A stretch of 64,000 nucleotides of DNA from JANOMH01 sp031422295 (GCA_031422295.1 JANOQM010000027.1:1-64000), one strand, 5' to 3'. Positions 1 through 8,113 are shown, counted from the stretch's first letter. Numbers and translations: made by a program. The notes: generated by a model not told the origin, from the sequence alone.

Positions 1-127
1 CTAACCCTGATCACCGCAACCGCCCACCACGCTGCACCGGATGATAGCTCCGCGCGGCGGGCGATTGCTCAACCCGCGCCAAATGGCGTAAAAGATGAAA
101 AAACTCTGGTCACGGCTGGATGAAAGA

Positions 128-751
128 TCAGTGGCAGGTCACGACTACATCGGCCCGTGTCGAAGCCTTGATGATGACCGGCCAGCGCATCCTGTCGCGC
201 AGGTCCGGAAAATCGGCCAGAACAGTTGGTAGGGTCATATTGCCGCAAAAGACTAGGTCAAAGCCAATCTCAGTGGCCATGGCTGACAACCACCCAAAGC
301 CTGCGCCTTTCGTGGCCGTCGCCTTGTTGCGCTGAAACAGGTTCTGCGCCTCATCAACCAGCAGGATACGGTTTGGCCCGATCAAATGGCCGCATTCGAT
401 CCGGCGTTCGGTGAGGTTGCGCCAATCTTTGATCGGCATGCCGCCCGCGCTGAATTGGGCCTTGATCGCTGTGGAAAGGGGATCAGGGTTGCCTTCACCC
501 TTGGCCACCGACAGATACATCGCGCTCTGCCCATAGGTCCGCTCATAGTGTCGCAGGGCACTTGTCTTGCCGACCCCAGTGACGCCGCAAATCATCGACA
601 TTTGCGGGCCGGGAAGCGACCTGACAAAATTTAATGTCAGCAGGATACGTTCCGCCGTCGCGGTGCGGACAAAGCCGTATTCGTCCGGTGCCGCCGTCTG
701 CGGTTCATCCGGTGCCGCCTCGGGCTTTTCAAAGTTCAGGACTTCTGCCAT
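128..751 (-). CDS. MuB-like transposition ATPase (AAA)
   Basis: A 207-residue AAA-type ATPase of the kind that partners MuA transposases, choosing target DNA and stimulating strand transfer. A Walker A motif (GVTGVGKT, about residues 56-63) and a Walker B motif (ILLVDEAQ, about 129-136) are both intact. It is shorter than phage Mu B (about 310 residues), mainly lacking the C-terminal part, which is common in alphaproteobacterial Mu-like phages but could also mean truncation. The ATG start has a GGAGA ribosome-binding site. It lies 70 bases downstream of the transposase on the same strand and is probably co-transcribed. The assignment rests on the P-loop plus the neighbouring transposase. Confidence 0.8.
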   Translation of the reverse strand: MAEVLNFEKPEAAPDEPQTAAPDEYGFVRTATAERILLTLNFVRSLPGPQMSMICGVTGVGKTSALRHYERTYGQSAMYLSVAKGEGNPDPLSTAIKAQFSAGGMPIKDWRNLTERRIECGHLIGPNRILLVDEAQNLFQRNKATATKGAGFGWLSAMATEIGFDLVFCGNMTLPTVLADFPDLRDRMRWPVIIKASTRADVVVTCH

Positions 752-821
752 GGTTCTCTCCGTTGGAAGGGCGGATCATCTGATCCGCAGCGACAGGCGT
801 GAGGGGTGTCGTAAGCGCCCT

Positions 822-2831
822 TCACGCCAATTTCTGATAGCGCTCCAGCATCATGCGATTGAGGGCTTCACGGGCGTTCTGCATGCCCTGATCGAAGGGT
901 TCACCCTCCAGCATCCGCGAAGGCATCGCTGGCGCGGGTGCTGTTGTGTCAGCGAAACTGGCATTCGCCGATCGGCGGATAGGGGCATCAAAATGGGGGC
1001 GGACAACCGGACCCAGCTCGGGTGCGGGTGCGTCTCCAATCAGGTCCAGTGAGGCCCTCAGATTGGCCCGCGCTTCGTCATGCTGCAACTCGGTAACCTT
1101 TCGGGTCAATTTGCGAGCGTGTGTCCGACGCTTGGCTGACGCCTCTGCGCTGGCCTTGTCGTTGAACTTGCCCTTCACTGCCTCGTGAACCTCCCAGCAT
1201 ATGACTGCGTCCGTCACCGGATCCCAGACGATTGCCGGTTGCGAGCGATCAAGCGGGTTGGTGCCAACCCATACCCGCTTGTTTTTATGGAGCAAAAGCG
1301 GGTCCTGTGAGTTGTCAAGCAGGTCATCACCATACAGGAACTCGCCTGCACCACGGACCCGACCATCCTCTTGCACCGTGTAGATGCACCACTCCAATGT
1401 GGCCATACGAAGCTGAAATTCGGCAAGGACCCTGACGGCGCGGCCCTCGCTCAGTTTTGCGAAAATCGCGTCATAGGAGGTTTCGTCCGTGGCCTTTGCA
1501 CCTTGACTGCGACGGCCTTCTTGGGCGTGGTAAGCTGCAATCCGAGCACGATAGACCTTTTCGAACTCGGCAATCGGGAGTGGGGCTATCTTCCCGTCCG
1601 GTCGCCGGTCCGGTCTGTTACCCGTATGTGCGCCCTTAAACTCATGTGAAGTGTCGATCTGGGTTCGAAAGTCCCGATATTTCCGCTCCATGAGTTTGGA
1701 CTGAGCGTTCTCCGGCAAGGCAAAGTGCAATTTGAAGCCCAAGTGCTTGTGCAGTCCAGGCGGTTCCAGGTCCCGCTTGCGATTGCCCTTGTTGCGCCAC
1801 TTGTGACCGACCTGCCCGGCATGAATATGGCCAGAGAATGCGGCCCCATTGTCGGTCAAAAGGTTGTCGGGCGAACCAAAGCGGCGGAAAGTGCGGATTT
1901 CCAGCCGGGCGACGGCGGCCGAGTTTTCGGTCTTGTCGATTTCGATATCCAGCACCTTGCCGGATGCCTGATCCACAAGGCCCAGAACAAGCGGACGTCC
2001 GACATAACCATCTGGCCAGAGGGCCATAGTGTCGGCTTCGCCACCATCGAGTGATACCCATTCCATCGCCTGCATGTCGCCTAGCTCGCGCCGTTGCCAC
2101 TGATACAGCATCTTGGCGGCTGTAACCGGACCAAACCTGATTGTCAGCCAATCCGCGACCGGCAGTTCGCGCGAGCGGCGACGAAAGGTCGCCCGACTTG
2201 CAATTTTGCGTCCTTGCTGGCCCGCCATCCGCCGCACATCATTATAGGCGGCGACCTCACTATGGGTGTAGTGTGCTTCCGCCAGCGCACAGACAAATGC
2301 TGCCCAGTCGTCATCGCAGATTTCGGCGGTCTTGGGCGACCCCTTGTGCCGCCCCAGCAAAGCCGGGGCAAAGTTGGCAGGATAAACCCCTTCAACGCGG
2401 CTTAAAAGCTTCTTCAAATTGGCTTCTGAATTGCCCTTTGCGCCAAAGGTCCTGGCGACAGCCGCTGTCTTCTCTGGCCATGTCAACGCTTTTCCGGCTG
2501 ACACCAGAAACCGCGCGATAGCGGCCTTGTGCTCTGCCTTGTCCCGCATTGACCGGCAGGCCGTTATAAAGCGCCGATGCGCCGCCTCATCCGGGATGCC
2601 AGCCTCAAGCCCGGACGCCGCAATCTGCCGCTCGGTGTAGGCGAGGCGCACGGGTTCGGGCAGGTCGGACAGGTTGACTGTTTCGGCTAGCCCGCCCTTG
2701 ACCTTAACTCGCTCAGTTGAAATGCCTTGTTTTTTAAGCCATGCACCTGCCGCAGTCCGGTCAGATGGAGTACCCGCAAGCCCCGCAAGTTCGCGGACAG
2801 TGACCGACGTTCCAGTGGGGTCAGGCATCAT
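822..2831 (-). CDS. MuA-like DDE transposase
   Basis: A 669-residue transposase catalysing DNA cleavage and strand transfer during transposition and replication of a Mu-type phage. Residues about 8-70 form the winged-helix end- or enhancer-binding domain. The RNase H-like catalytic core follows, with the expected acidic triad visible as D262 (in SLDGGEAD), D327 (in LLTDNGAAF) and E382 (in KLMERKY). Their spacing is close to D269-D336-E392 of phage Mu. The C-terminal third is basic, as expected for the Mu transposase C-terminal domain. Length matches the family (about 660), so it appears intact. It is transcribed leftward from the operator region at 2886-2911 and lies directly upstream of the MuB-like gene. 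Two consecutive ATGs are possible starts. Confidence 0.9.
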   Translation of the reverse strand: MMPDPTGTSVTVRELAGLAGTPSDRTAAGAWLKKQGISTERVKVKGGLAETVNLSDLPEPVRLAYTERQIAASGLEAGIPDEAAHRRFITACRSMRDKAEHKAAIARFLVSAGKALTWPEKTAAVARTFGAKGNSEANLKKLLSRVEGVYPANFAPALLGRHKGSPKTAEICDDDWAAFVCALAEAHYTHSEVAAYNDVRRMAGQQGRKIASRATFRRRSRELPVADWLTIRFGPVTAAKMLYQWQRRELGDMQAMEWVSLDGGEADTMALWPDGYVGRPLVLGLVDQASGKVLDIEIDKTENSAAVARLEIRTFRRFGSPDNLLTDNGAAFSGHIHAGQVGHKWRNKGNRKRDLEPPGLHKHLGFKLHFALPENAQSKLMERKYRDFRTQIDTSHEFKGAHTGNRPDRRPDGKIAPLPIAEFEKVYRARIAAYHAQEGRRSQGAKATDETSYDAIFAKLSEGRAVRVLAEFQLRMATLEWCIYTVQEDGRVRGAGEFLYGDDLLDNSQDPLLLHKNKRVWVGTNPLDRSQPAIVWDPVTDAVICWEVHEAVKGKFNDKASAEASAKRRTHARKLTRKVTELQHDEARANLRASLDLIGDAPAPELGPVVRPHFDAPIRRSANASFADTTAPAPAMPSRMLEGEPFDQGMQNAREALNRMMLERYQKLA

Positions 2832-2852
2832 CTGCTAAATCCCGTGCATGGC

Positions 2853-2881
2853 TTGCTTCGATGGCAATTCTTCGCTATAAT
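2853..2881 (+). promoter_or_regulatory. Candidate promoter of the phage regulator
   Basis: TTGCTT (2853-2858), a 17-base spacer and a perfect TATAAT (2876-2881) form a good sigma-70-type promoter reading into the regulator at 2935. The expected start of transcription, about 2888, falls inside the inverted repeat at 2886-2911, so a bound protein would block it. Confidence 0.6.
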
Positions 2882-2885
2882 TGCT

Positions 2886-2911
2886 GTATACCGTAATATT
2901 ATACGGAATAC
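2886..2911. promoter_or_regulatory. Palindromic operator between regulator and transposase
   Basis: The arms GTATACCGTA (2886-2895) and TACGGAATAC (2902-2911) are inverted repeats with one mismatch per arm and a 6-base AT spacer. The site overlaps the start region of the rightward promoter and contains a TATAAT on the minus strand (2903-2898) that could be the -10 of the transposase promoter. It is therefore the likely switch for the phage early region, bound by the adjacent regulator. That assignment is inference from position and symmetry. Confidence 0.65.
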
Positions 2912-2934
2912 AATCTTATATTGAGGATAAGCGC

Positions 2935-3402
2935 ATGAAAAATGCAAAGCAAGACCTCCTGACAGAGGTAGATATTTCGACCATCCTGCGTCAGGTCATG
3001 GCGGTTCGGAGGCTGTCGGTTTCCGACTTGGCAACTGCCGCCGGGGTTTCGAAGAGCGCGATGGAGAAGTATCTTGCTGGTCCAAGCTCACCTCGGCTGG
3101 TTTCCCTTATCGCGCTCTCAAACGCACTGAAGCTCAGCCTTGATATGCTGGTATTCGGGGAAATTGATCCACATGAGGAACTTCTCTATAGCATTGCGTT
3201 GCAGCAGTTCCTTTCAATCATTACTGATTTGAAATCCGACCCCGAGCTAGCTCAGCGGTTCGCCTCAATTGAGGCTGGATCGAAGGAGTTTTCCAGTTTT
3301 GCGCGGAACCTTGCGCATGAAAGGGCAGTCCGCACCAGAGCGACCTATCGCGAAGACCGCAGGAATGAACACTTCGACAAAACCAGAATGATCATACTTT
3401 AA
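2935..3402 (+). CDS. XRE-family regulator of the Mu-like prophage
   Basis: A 155-residue protein with a Cro/C1-type helix-turn-helix at about residues 17-65 (LSVSDLATAAGVSKSAMEKY is the DNA-binding core) followed by a helical tail of no known domain. It is divergent from the transposase, the usual place for the phage repressor or Ner-type regulator, so it probably controls lysogeny by binding the palindrome at 2886-2911. The ATG at 2935 is preferred because GAGGA lies just upstream; an in-frame ATG at 2881 would place the start inside the promoter and operator. Base composition is lower in GC than most of the window, fitting a phage gene. Confidence 0.75.
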   Translation: MKNAKQDLLTEVDISTILRQVMAVRRLSVSDLATAAGVSKSAMEKYLAGPSSPRLVSLIALSNALKLSLDMLVFGEIDPHEELLYSIALQQFLSIITDLKSDPELAQRFASIEAGSKEFSSFARNLAHERAVRTRATYREDRRNEHFDKTRMIIL

Positions 3403-3407
3403 CCGTT

Positions 3408-3446
3408 CCCCACGAACCGTGGGGTGTGGGCAAAAGAGCCCACACC
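3408..3446 (+). terminator. Two overlapping hairpins after the phage regulator
   Basis: CCCCACG (3408-3414) pairs with CGTGGGG (3418-3424). GGTGTGGGC (3423-3431) pairs perfectly with GCCCACACC (3438-3446) and is followed by TTACTTTT. The two stems share two bases and so cannot fully form together. The second resembles the GTGGGT hairpins at 8939-9061, including the trailing TTAC. Likely transcription end of the regulator. Confidence 0.6.
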
Positions 3447-3979
3447 TTACTTTTAGCCCCATTGATTTCATTACACTTTTTTTCCGGCACACCGCCGCAA
3501 ACCACCCAAAAAACCCCAAAACAAGCAAAGTGGCTTAAATTGGGTGAACAGGCCCTTTTGCAACCCATTGATAACGCGTGCGATTTTTTATGGACCGGCC
3601 CAAAATAGATGAAACGCGTCACCAAGAACGCCAATTCACCCCCCTGAGGTATTTTTTCAACTCCGAAAAGCCAAAGAGTAAGGTCTTCTTAACCTTGTCT
3701 GGTCAGACTGGTCCTGCGGTACAGGCAGAGGTGCTGATGGCCGTCAACGACGAAAGTCAATCCGGTTTCGCCCCGGCCGGGACCGCTCAGATGGCCCGCG
3801 CCCGGGGTGATTCACGCGCATTTTCGGAGTTGCCCAAATACCTCCGCGCGGAGCGCATCAAAGGTCTTTTTTGCCCCCCGCCACCCTGACCTGACGGCAG
3901 ATAGTGCCGCGCCTCTGGTCATAGCTACCCTGCGGCCTATCTTTCGGATATCGAAATGTGATCGCCGCAGGAAACCCTC
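3447..3979. other. Gene-free phage/host junction region
   Basis: No convincing gene. From 3447 to about 3660 the sequence is AT-rich. It contains two copies of CCCATTGAT (3458 and 3563) and two similar sites, TGATAACGCGT (3569-3579) and TGAAACGCGT (3610-3619), which may be transposase-binding sites of the prophage end. After about 3660 it is GC-rich and host-like, with a dispersed repeat at 3820-3847. Short open frames here lack ribosome-binding sites and recognisable domains. Confidence 0.5.
3820..3847 (+). repeat. Dispersed intergenic repeat, copy 1
   Basis: Twenty-eight bases beginning ATTTTCGGAGTTGCCC are identical to 19571-19598, just after the ffh stop codon. It is followed by the palindrome CTCCGCGCGGAG (3842-3853). 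This looks like a chromosomal repetitive extragenic element, so the phage end should lie to its left. Confidence 0.75.
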
Positions 3980-4714
3980 ATGTCCATTCTTCTGATGCTC
4001 GGCAGCGGGCCCAATGTGACCACAGCCCGGACATTTCCGCGCAGTGCTTTTGACCAGATTGCCGTGATCAACAATGCCTGGCAGGTCCGGCCGGATTGGG
4101 ATTATCTGATCTACCCCGAGGATTTCGCCGCCGACCGCCGCCCCGCAACCCACGAGGCCGGGCAAATCAGCGTCACCGCGACCGACTTTGTTCCTGCGCA
4201 GAATGCCTATGGTGGTTTTGTCTATGGCGGCGGCACCATGGCCTTTACCGCCTCTTATTGGGCGCTGCATGCGCTGCGCCCGTCGGTCATTGCCTATCTT
4301 GGCTGTGACATGGTCTATCCCACTGGCAGCCCCACGCATTTCTACGGCACCGGCACCCCAGACCCCTTGCGCCGCGATGTCACCTTGCGGTCGCTCGAGG
4401 CGAAATCCGCCCGGCTGCTGGCACTGGCCGCCCGCCAAGGCTGCGCTTTGATCAATCTGAGCCATCAGCCCAGCAGGCTGCTGTTCCCCCGCGCTAACCT
4501 GTCAGACCTGCCCTATGTCACCCCCCTGCCGGTCCAGACCAACAGCATCGATGCCGCGCTTCAGGCCGAAGCCGCCCTCGGCTATACAGTCCCCTCGGGT
4601 CGGTATTGGGAGGAGGAGGCCCGGTTTGATCCCGCCGCGATTGACCGGATCGATGCGGCCTGGGCGAAAACCGCGCTGTTCAGATCAGACCCTCTTTGCG
4701 AAAAAGCTGCTTGA
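3980..4714 (+). CDS. Conserved hypothetical protein with N-terminal GSGPN motif
   Basis: A 244-residue protein I cannot assign. The N-terminus (MSILLMLGSGPNVTTART) has the beta-strand/glycine-loop look of a nucleotide-binding Rossmann-like domain, as seen in DUF115/sialyltransferase-like proteins, but no further diagnostic motif is visible. There is no signal peptide or membrane segment. The ATG follows AGGAAA at good distance. Its 3' end overlaps the convergent adenosine-kinase-like gene by 35 bases. Coding bias is like the chromosome, so it is probably a real host gene and the first one beyond the prophage. Confidence 0.6.
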   Translation: MSILLMLGSGPNVTTARTFPRSAFDQIAVINNAWQVRPDWDYLIYPEDFAADRRPATHEAGQISVTATDFVPAQNAYGGFVYGGGTMAFTASYWALHALRPSVIAYLGCDMVYPTGSPTHFYGTGTPDPLRRDVTLRSLEAKSARLLALAARQGCALINLSHQPSRLLFPRANLSDLPYVTPLPVQTNSIDAALQAEAALGYTVPSGRYWEEEARFDPAAIDRIDAAWAKTALFRSDPLCEKAA

Positions 4715-5675
4715 GGTCGGCCTCGGGCCGTGCCCCGAAATGGCTGATCACTTCGGCCGCCGCGACACAGCCCATACGTCCCGACACGGCCAGCGATTGC
4801 CCGGTGGCATAGCCATACAGGAACCCTGCGGCGAACTGATCGCCCGCGCCGGTCGCATCCACCGGCACCACGCGCCTGACCGGCACCACGGCCTGTTCAT
4901 CACCGCGCACCAGCACCACGTCATGCCCCGACCGGGTGCAGACCACCAGCCCCGAATCTGCCGCCGCCAGTTCCAGTGCTGCGGACAGGTCAGTCTGATA
5001 CAGTGAGGTCCATTCCGCCTCATTGCCGATCACATAATCCAGATCCTTGACCAGCCGCCGGAAACTGTCGCGGTGCCGGTCCACGCAGAACGGGTCGGAC
5101 AGCGCAATTCCGGCCTTGCCGCCTGTCGCGTGGCACAACTCGACCGCCCGCTCGAACGCCTGTTTGCCCGAAGGTTTGTCATACAGATATCCTTCCAGGA
5201 ACAATATTCCCGCCTGCCCCGCCACAGCATCCGACACATCATCGGGGCCAAGTTCGGATGATATCCCCAGATAGGTATTCATCGACCGCTCGCCATCGGG
5301 CGACACGAAAATCATCGACCGCGAGGTCGGCAGATCACCCCCCGGTACCGGCGCATTTACAAACGCCGTCCCGTTAGTCACCATGCTTTGCGCATAAAAC
5401 CGGCCCAAAGCGTCATCATGCACCCGCCCGATAAACGCCGTGGACAACCCGAGGTTGCCCAAGCCCGCCAGCGTATTGGCCACCGACCCGCCGGGGGCCT
5501 GCACCCGGTCGGTCATTGCCGCATACAGCATTTCGCCCCTGTCCCGCTCGACCAGTTGCATGATCCCCTTTTCAATACCCATCAGTTCGATGAAACTATC
5601 ATTGGCTTGGGTAAACACATCAACAATGGCATTGCCGATGCCGACAACCTGGTACATTTTCACAGGGGAATTCAT
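4680..5675 (-). CDS. Adenosine kinase-like PfkB-family carbohydrate kinase
   Basis: A 331-residue PfkB/ribokinase-fold kinase, closest in layout to the adenosine kinases of Rhodobacterales, which phosphorylate adenosine at the 5' hydroxyl with ATP. The N-terminal signature GGSVANTLAGLGNLG and the C-terminal catalytic/anion-hole motif DATGAGDQFAAGF are both intact. The ATG at 5675 overlaps the nth stop codon (ATGA) and follows GAGGAAA, so it is preferred to an in-frame ATG further upstream. Co-transcription with nth is likely. Substrate specificity within PfkB cannot be proved by eye. Confidence 0.8.
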   Translation of the reverse strand: MNSPVKMYQVVGIGNAIVDVFTQANDSFIELMGIEKGIMQLVERDRGEMLYAAMTDRVQAPGGSVANTLAGLGNLGLSTAFIGRVHDDALGRFYAQSMVTNGTAFVNAPVPGGDLPTSRSMIFVSPDGERSMNTYLGISSELGPDDVSDAVAGQAGILFLEGYLYDKPSGKQAFERAVELCHATGGKAGIALSDPFCVDRHRDSFRRLVKDLDYVIGNEAEWTSLYQTDLSAALELAAADSGLVVCTRSGHDVVLVRGDEQAVVPVRRVVPVDATGAGDQFAAGFLYGYATGQSLAVSGRMGCVAAAEVISHFGARPEADLKQLFRKEGLI

Positions 5676-6316
5676 CGGGTCTTTTCCTCGAATAAACACA
5701 AATCACGGATCAGGCAGGTGGGGCATTTGGGCTTGCGGGCGACACATGTATACCGCCCGTGCAGGATCATCCAGTGATGCGCATGGTGCTGGAACGCGGC
5801 AGGCACGTTATCCTCGATGGCCCGCTCGACCACATCCACATCGCGGCCTGGGGCTATCCCCGACCGGTTGCCCAGCCGGAAAATATGCGTATCCACCGCC
5901 TGCGCCGGTTGCCCCCACCACATGTTCAACACCACATTGGCGGTTTTGCGCCCCACGCCGGGCAGCGATTGCAGGGCGGCGCGGGAACTGGGGACCTCAC
6001 CATTGTAGTCGTCCACCAAAATCTGGCTTAGCCGCATGACATTTTTGGCCTTGGTATTGAACAGGCCGATGGTCCGGATATGCCCGATCAACCCGTCCAG
6101 CCCCAGATCCAGCATCTTCTGCGGACTATCTGCCACCGCAAACAACGCCTTCGTGGCCTTGTTTACACCCCGATCGGTGGCTTGGGCCGACAGGGCCACG
6201 GCCACAACCAGCGTATAGGCATTGACATGATCCAGCTCTCCCTTGGGCTCCGGCTGGGCGGCCTGAAACCGGGTAAAGACTGCTTGCATCGCGTGATAGT
6301 TAAGCTGTGAAACCAT
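5672..6316 (-). CDS. nth: Endonuclease III
   Basis: A 214-residue base-excision-repair DNA glycosylase/AP lyase for oxidised pyrimidines. The helix-hairpin-helix LPGVGRKTANVVL carries the catalytic lysine, VDTHIFR carries the catalytic aspartate, and a C-X6-C-X2-C-X5-C [4Fe-4S] motif sits near the C-terminus. Length and motif order match the family. It overlaps the start of the following kinase gene by four bases. Confidence 0.95.
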   Translation of the reverse strand: MVSQLNYHAMQAVFTRFQAAQPEPKGELDHVNAYTLVVAVALSAQATDRGVNKATKALFAVADSPQKMLDLGLDGLIGHIRTIGLFNTKAKNVMRLSQILVDDYNGEVPSSRAALQSLPGVGRKTANVVLNMWWGQPAQAVDTHIFRLGNRSGIAPGRDVDVVERAIEDNVPAAFQHHAHHWMILHGRYTCVARKPKCPTCLIRDLCLFEEKTR

Positions 6317-6359
6317 GCCCCCCTATGCCCTGTGCGCAACCATCCGGCAAGTGACATGG

Positions 6360-6403
6360 ATGCGCAAAATCCGTGTCGCGAATGCGCAAAATCCGGGTCG
6401 CGC
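6360..6403 (+). promoter_or_regulatory. Tandem 22-bp repeat upstream of the AraC-MGMT gene
   Basis: Two adjacent 22-base units (6360-6381 and 6382-6403), each starting ATGCGCAAAATCCG, differ at two positions. They lie 30-70 bases before the start of the methyltransferase-regulator. Direct repeats are typical binding sites of AraC-type proteins, and the GCGCAA core resembles the E. coli Ada box, so autoregulation is plausible. Confidence 0.55.
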
Positions 6404-6432
6404 CCGGCCCGCAACAGGCTTAGGTTCCGACC

Positions 6433-7275
6433 ATGGAACACGATGACCGCTATCATTACAACGTCATGCGCCGGGCGATCGACCTGATCGACGCGCAGGC
6501 CGAACCTCTGACCCTTGACGATATGGCCGCTAAAATGGGCATGTCCGCCGCGCATTTCCAACGGGTGTTTTCCCGCTGGGTCGGCGTCTCGCCCAAGCGC
6601 TATCAGCAGTATCTGACGCTGGCCCATGCCAAATCCATGCTGGCCGAACGGTTCACCACGCTGGAAACGGCAACCGAAGTCGGCCTGTCAGGCGGTGGCC
6701 GCCTGCATGATCTGTTCGTGGCATGGGAGGCGATGTCGCCCGGTGAATTCGCCCGCCAAGGCGCAGGACTGACCATCCGCTACGGCACATTCGACAGCCC
6801 GTTTGGCCCGGCCCTGGCCATGGGCACCGACCGGGGGCTGTGCGGCATGGGGTTCATCGCCGAAACCGGGGCCGCAGCCAGCATGGCCGATCTGCAATCC
6901 CGCTGGCCCAAGGCGACCTATACTGAGGAGCCAGAGACAATCCGCCCCTGGGTGCAGGCAGCACTGACGCAGGTCGGGGATACCAGATTGCACCTGATCG
7001 GCGCGCCGTTCCAGCTTAAGGTATGGGAGGCGCTGCTGACCATCCCGTCTGGCCATGTGACCACCTATTCCGAAATTGCCGGGGCCATCGGCCATCCACA
7101 GGCCGTGCGGGCCGTGGGCACAGCGGTCGGGCGCAACCCGGTGAGCTGGCTGATCCCCTGCCACCGGGCTTTGCGCAAATCGGGTGGGCTTGGCGGCTAT
7201 CACTGGGGGCTGCCGGTAAAACGGGCGATGCTGGCATGGGAATCGGCACGGATCGATGCGACAGCAAATAAATAA
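6433..7275 (+). CDS. Ada-like AraC regulator / methylated-DNA-cysteine methyltransferase
   Basis: A 280-residue fusion. Residues about 10-110 are an AraC-type double helix-turn-helix (MAAKMGMSAAHFQRVFSRW). The C-terminal half is an O6-alkylguanine-DNA alkyltransferase with the suicide cysteine in the PCHR motif (C243), followed by the conserved GGLGGYHWGLPVKR segment. It repairs O6-methylguanine by irreversible transfer to the cysteine and probably senses methylation damage. Unlike E. coli Ada it lacks the N-terminal zinc/phosphotriester domain, a common arrangement in this group. It is divergent from nth, so two repair genes share one intergenic region, which carries a tandem 22-bp repeat. 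Confidence 0.92.
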   Translation: MEHDDRYHYNVMRRAIDLIDAQAEPLTLDDMAAKMGMSAAHFQRVFSRWVGVSPKRYQQYLTLAHAKSMLAERFTTLETATEVGLSGGGRLHDLFVAWEAMSPGEFARQGAGLTIRYGTFDSPFGPALAMGTDRGLCGMGFIAETGAAASMADLQSRWPKATYTEEPETIRPWVQAALTQVGDTRLHLIGAPFQLKVWEALLTIPSGHVTTYSEIAGAIGHPQAVRAVGTAVGRNPVSWLIPCHRALRKSGGLGGYHWGLPVKRAMLAWESARIDATANK

Positions 7276-7388
7276 ACTTTTAGCGGAACTCCGCCCATGG
7301 TTCGGGTGTTATTGGATAGCAACGCCATTTCGGCGATATGATTATTCCAAGCGCAGTTTCAGCGCGACCCATTGATGGAAAAACAGCC

Positions 7389-8045
7389 ATGTCCTTAGTC
7401 AAACTTCCCCTCGCCTTAGCTGCCGCCTCGGTTTTGGCGCTGACCGCCTGCGAGGCCCCCCTGCCCGGTCAGGGCAATCAGAACACCCAGCAGGGTGCCG
7501 TCGTCGGAGCAGGCATCGGCGCATTGCTGGGGGCCGTCACCGGCGATAACCGCGATGAGCGTATCCGTAATGCGGCCATCGGCGCTGTCATCGGCGGCGG
7601 TCTGGGTGCTGCGGGCGGGGCCAATCTGGACCGGCAAGAGGCGGAATTGCGCAGCCAGTTGGGCTCCAACGTCGGCATCGTCAACAATGGCCAGTCGCTG
7701 GTCGTGACCCTGCCGCAGGATATTCTGTTTGCCGTGGACAGCACCGCCCTGACCGGTGCGCTGCAAAACGACCTGTTCTCGGTCGCGGCCTCGCTGAACC
7801 GCTATCCCGATACCACCGTGAACGTGATCGGGCATACCGACAATACCGGGGCTGCATCCTATAATCAGGACCTCAGTCAGCGCCGGGCCCAGGCTGTGGC
7901 CTTGGTGCTGATCAATGCAGGCGTAACTCCTGTGCGGATCCGGTCGATCGGCCGGGGCGAAGATTCGCCCATCGCGTCGAACCTGACACCCGAAGGCCGC
8001 CAGCAAAACCGCCGGGTCGAGATTATCATCACGCCAAACCAGTAA
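7389..8045 (+). CDS. OmpA-family outer-membrane lipoprotein
   Basis: A 218-residue lipoprotein. The signal peptide ends in the lipobox LTAC (C21 is the lipidated residue). Two alanine/glycine-rich stretches (about 35-75, GAGIGALLGAVTGD and GAVIGGGLGAAGG) form a glycine-zipper segment, followed by an OmpA peptidoglycan-binding domain with the usual HTDNTG and RAQAV motifs. It probably anchors the outer membrane to peptidoglycan. The ATG at 7389 is chosen because the signal peptide begins there. A strong terminator follows, so it appears monocistronic. Confidence 0.9.
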   Translation: MSLVKLPLALAAASVLALTACEAPLPGQGNQNTQQGAVVGAGIGALLGAVTGDNRDERIRNAAIGAVIGGGLGAAGGANLDRQEAELRSQLGSNVGIVNNGQSLVVTLPQDILFAVDSTALTGALQNDLFSVAASLNRYPDTTVNVIGHTDNTGAASYNQDLSQRRAQAVALVLINAGVTPVRIRSIGRGEDSPIASNLTPEGRQQNRRVEIIITPNQ

Positions 8046-8066
8046 GCGCCCCGCGCGCGACAGATC

Positions 8067-8096
8067 GGGCCGCCCCGCAACGGGCGGCCCTTTTTT
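8067..8096 (+). terminator. Rho-independent terminator after the OmpA lipoprotein
   Basis: GGGCCGCCC (8067-8075) pairs perfectly with GGGCGGCCC (8082-8090), with a 6-base loop and a run of six T. Confidence 0.9.
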
Positions 8097-8113
8097 GTTG
8101 TGGTGGAACCGGC

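Larger units (their letters stand above)
1..3659 (-). mobile_element. Left end of a Mu-like transposable prophage (partial)
   Basis: A MuA-like transposase and a MuB-like ATPase lie in tandem on the minus strand with a divergent helix-turn-helix regulator, which is the early-region order of Mu-type transposable phages read from their left end. The element therefore enters from the right and continues beyond the left window edge. The outer end is not certain. It lies between the hairpins after the regulator (3446) and the first host gene (3980). A minus-strand TG followed by an A-run at 3659 is one possible terminus. The first 127 bases hold no gene I can support. Confidence 0.7.

Noticed and set aside
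3578..3889. Open frame of 103 codons across the phage/host junction
   Set aside because: It crosses the likely element boundary and the dispersed repeat, has no ribosome-binding site and no conserved segment.
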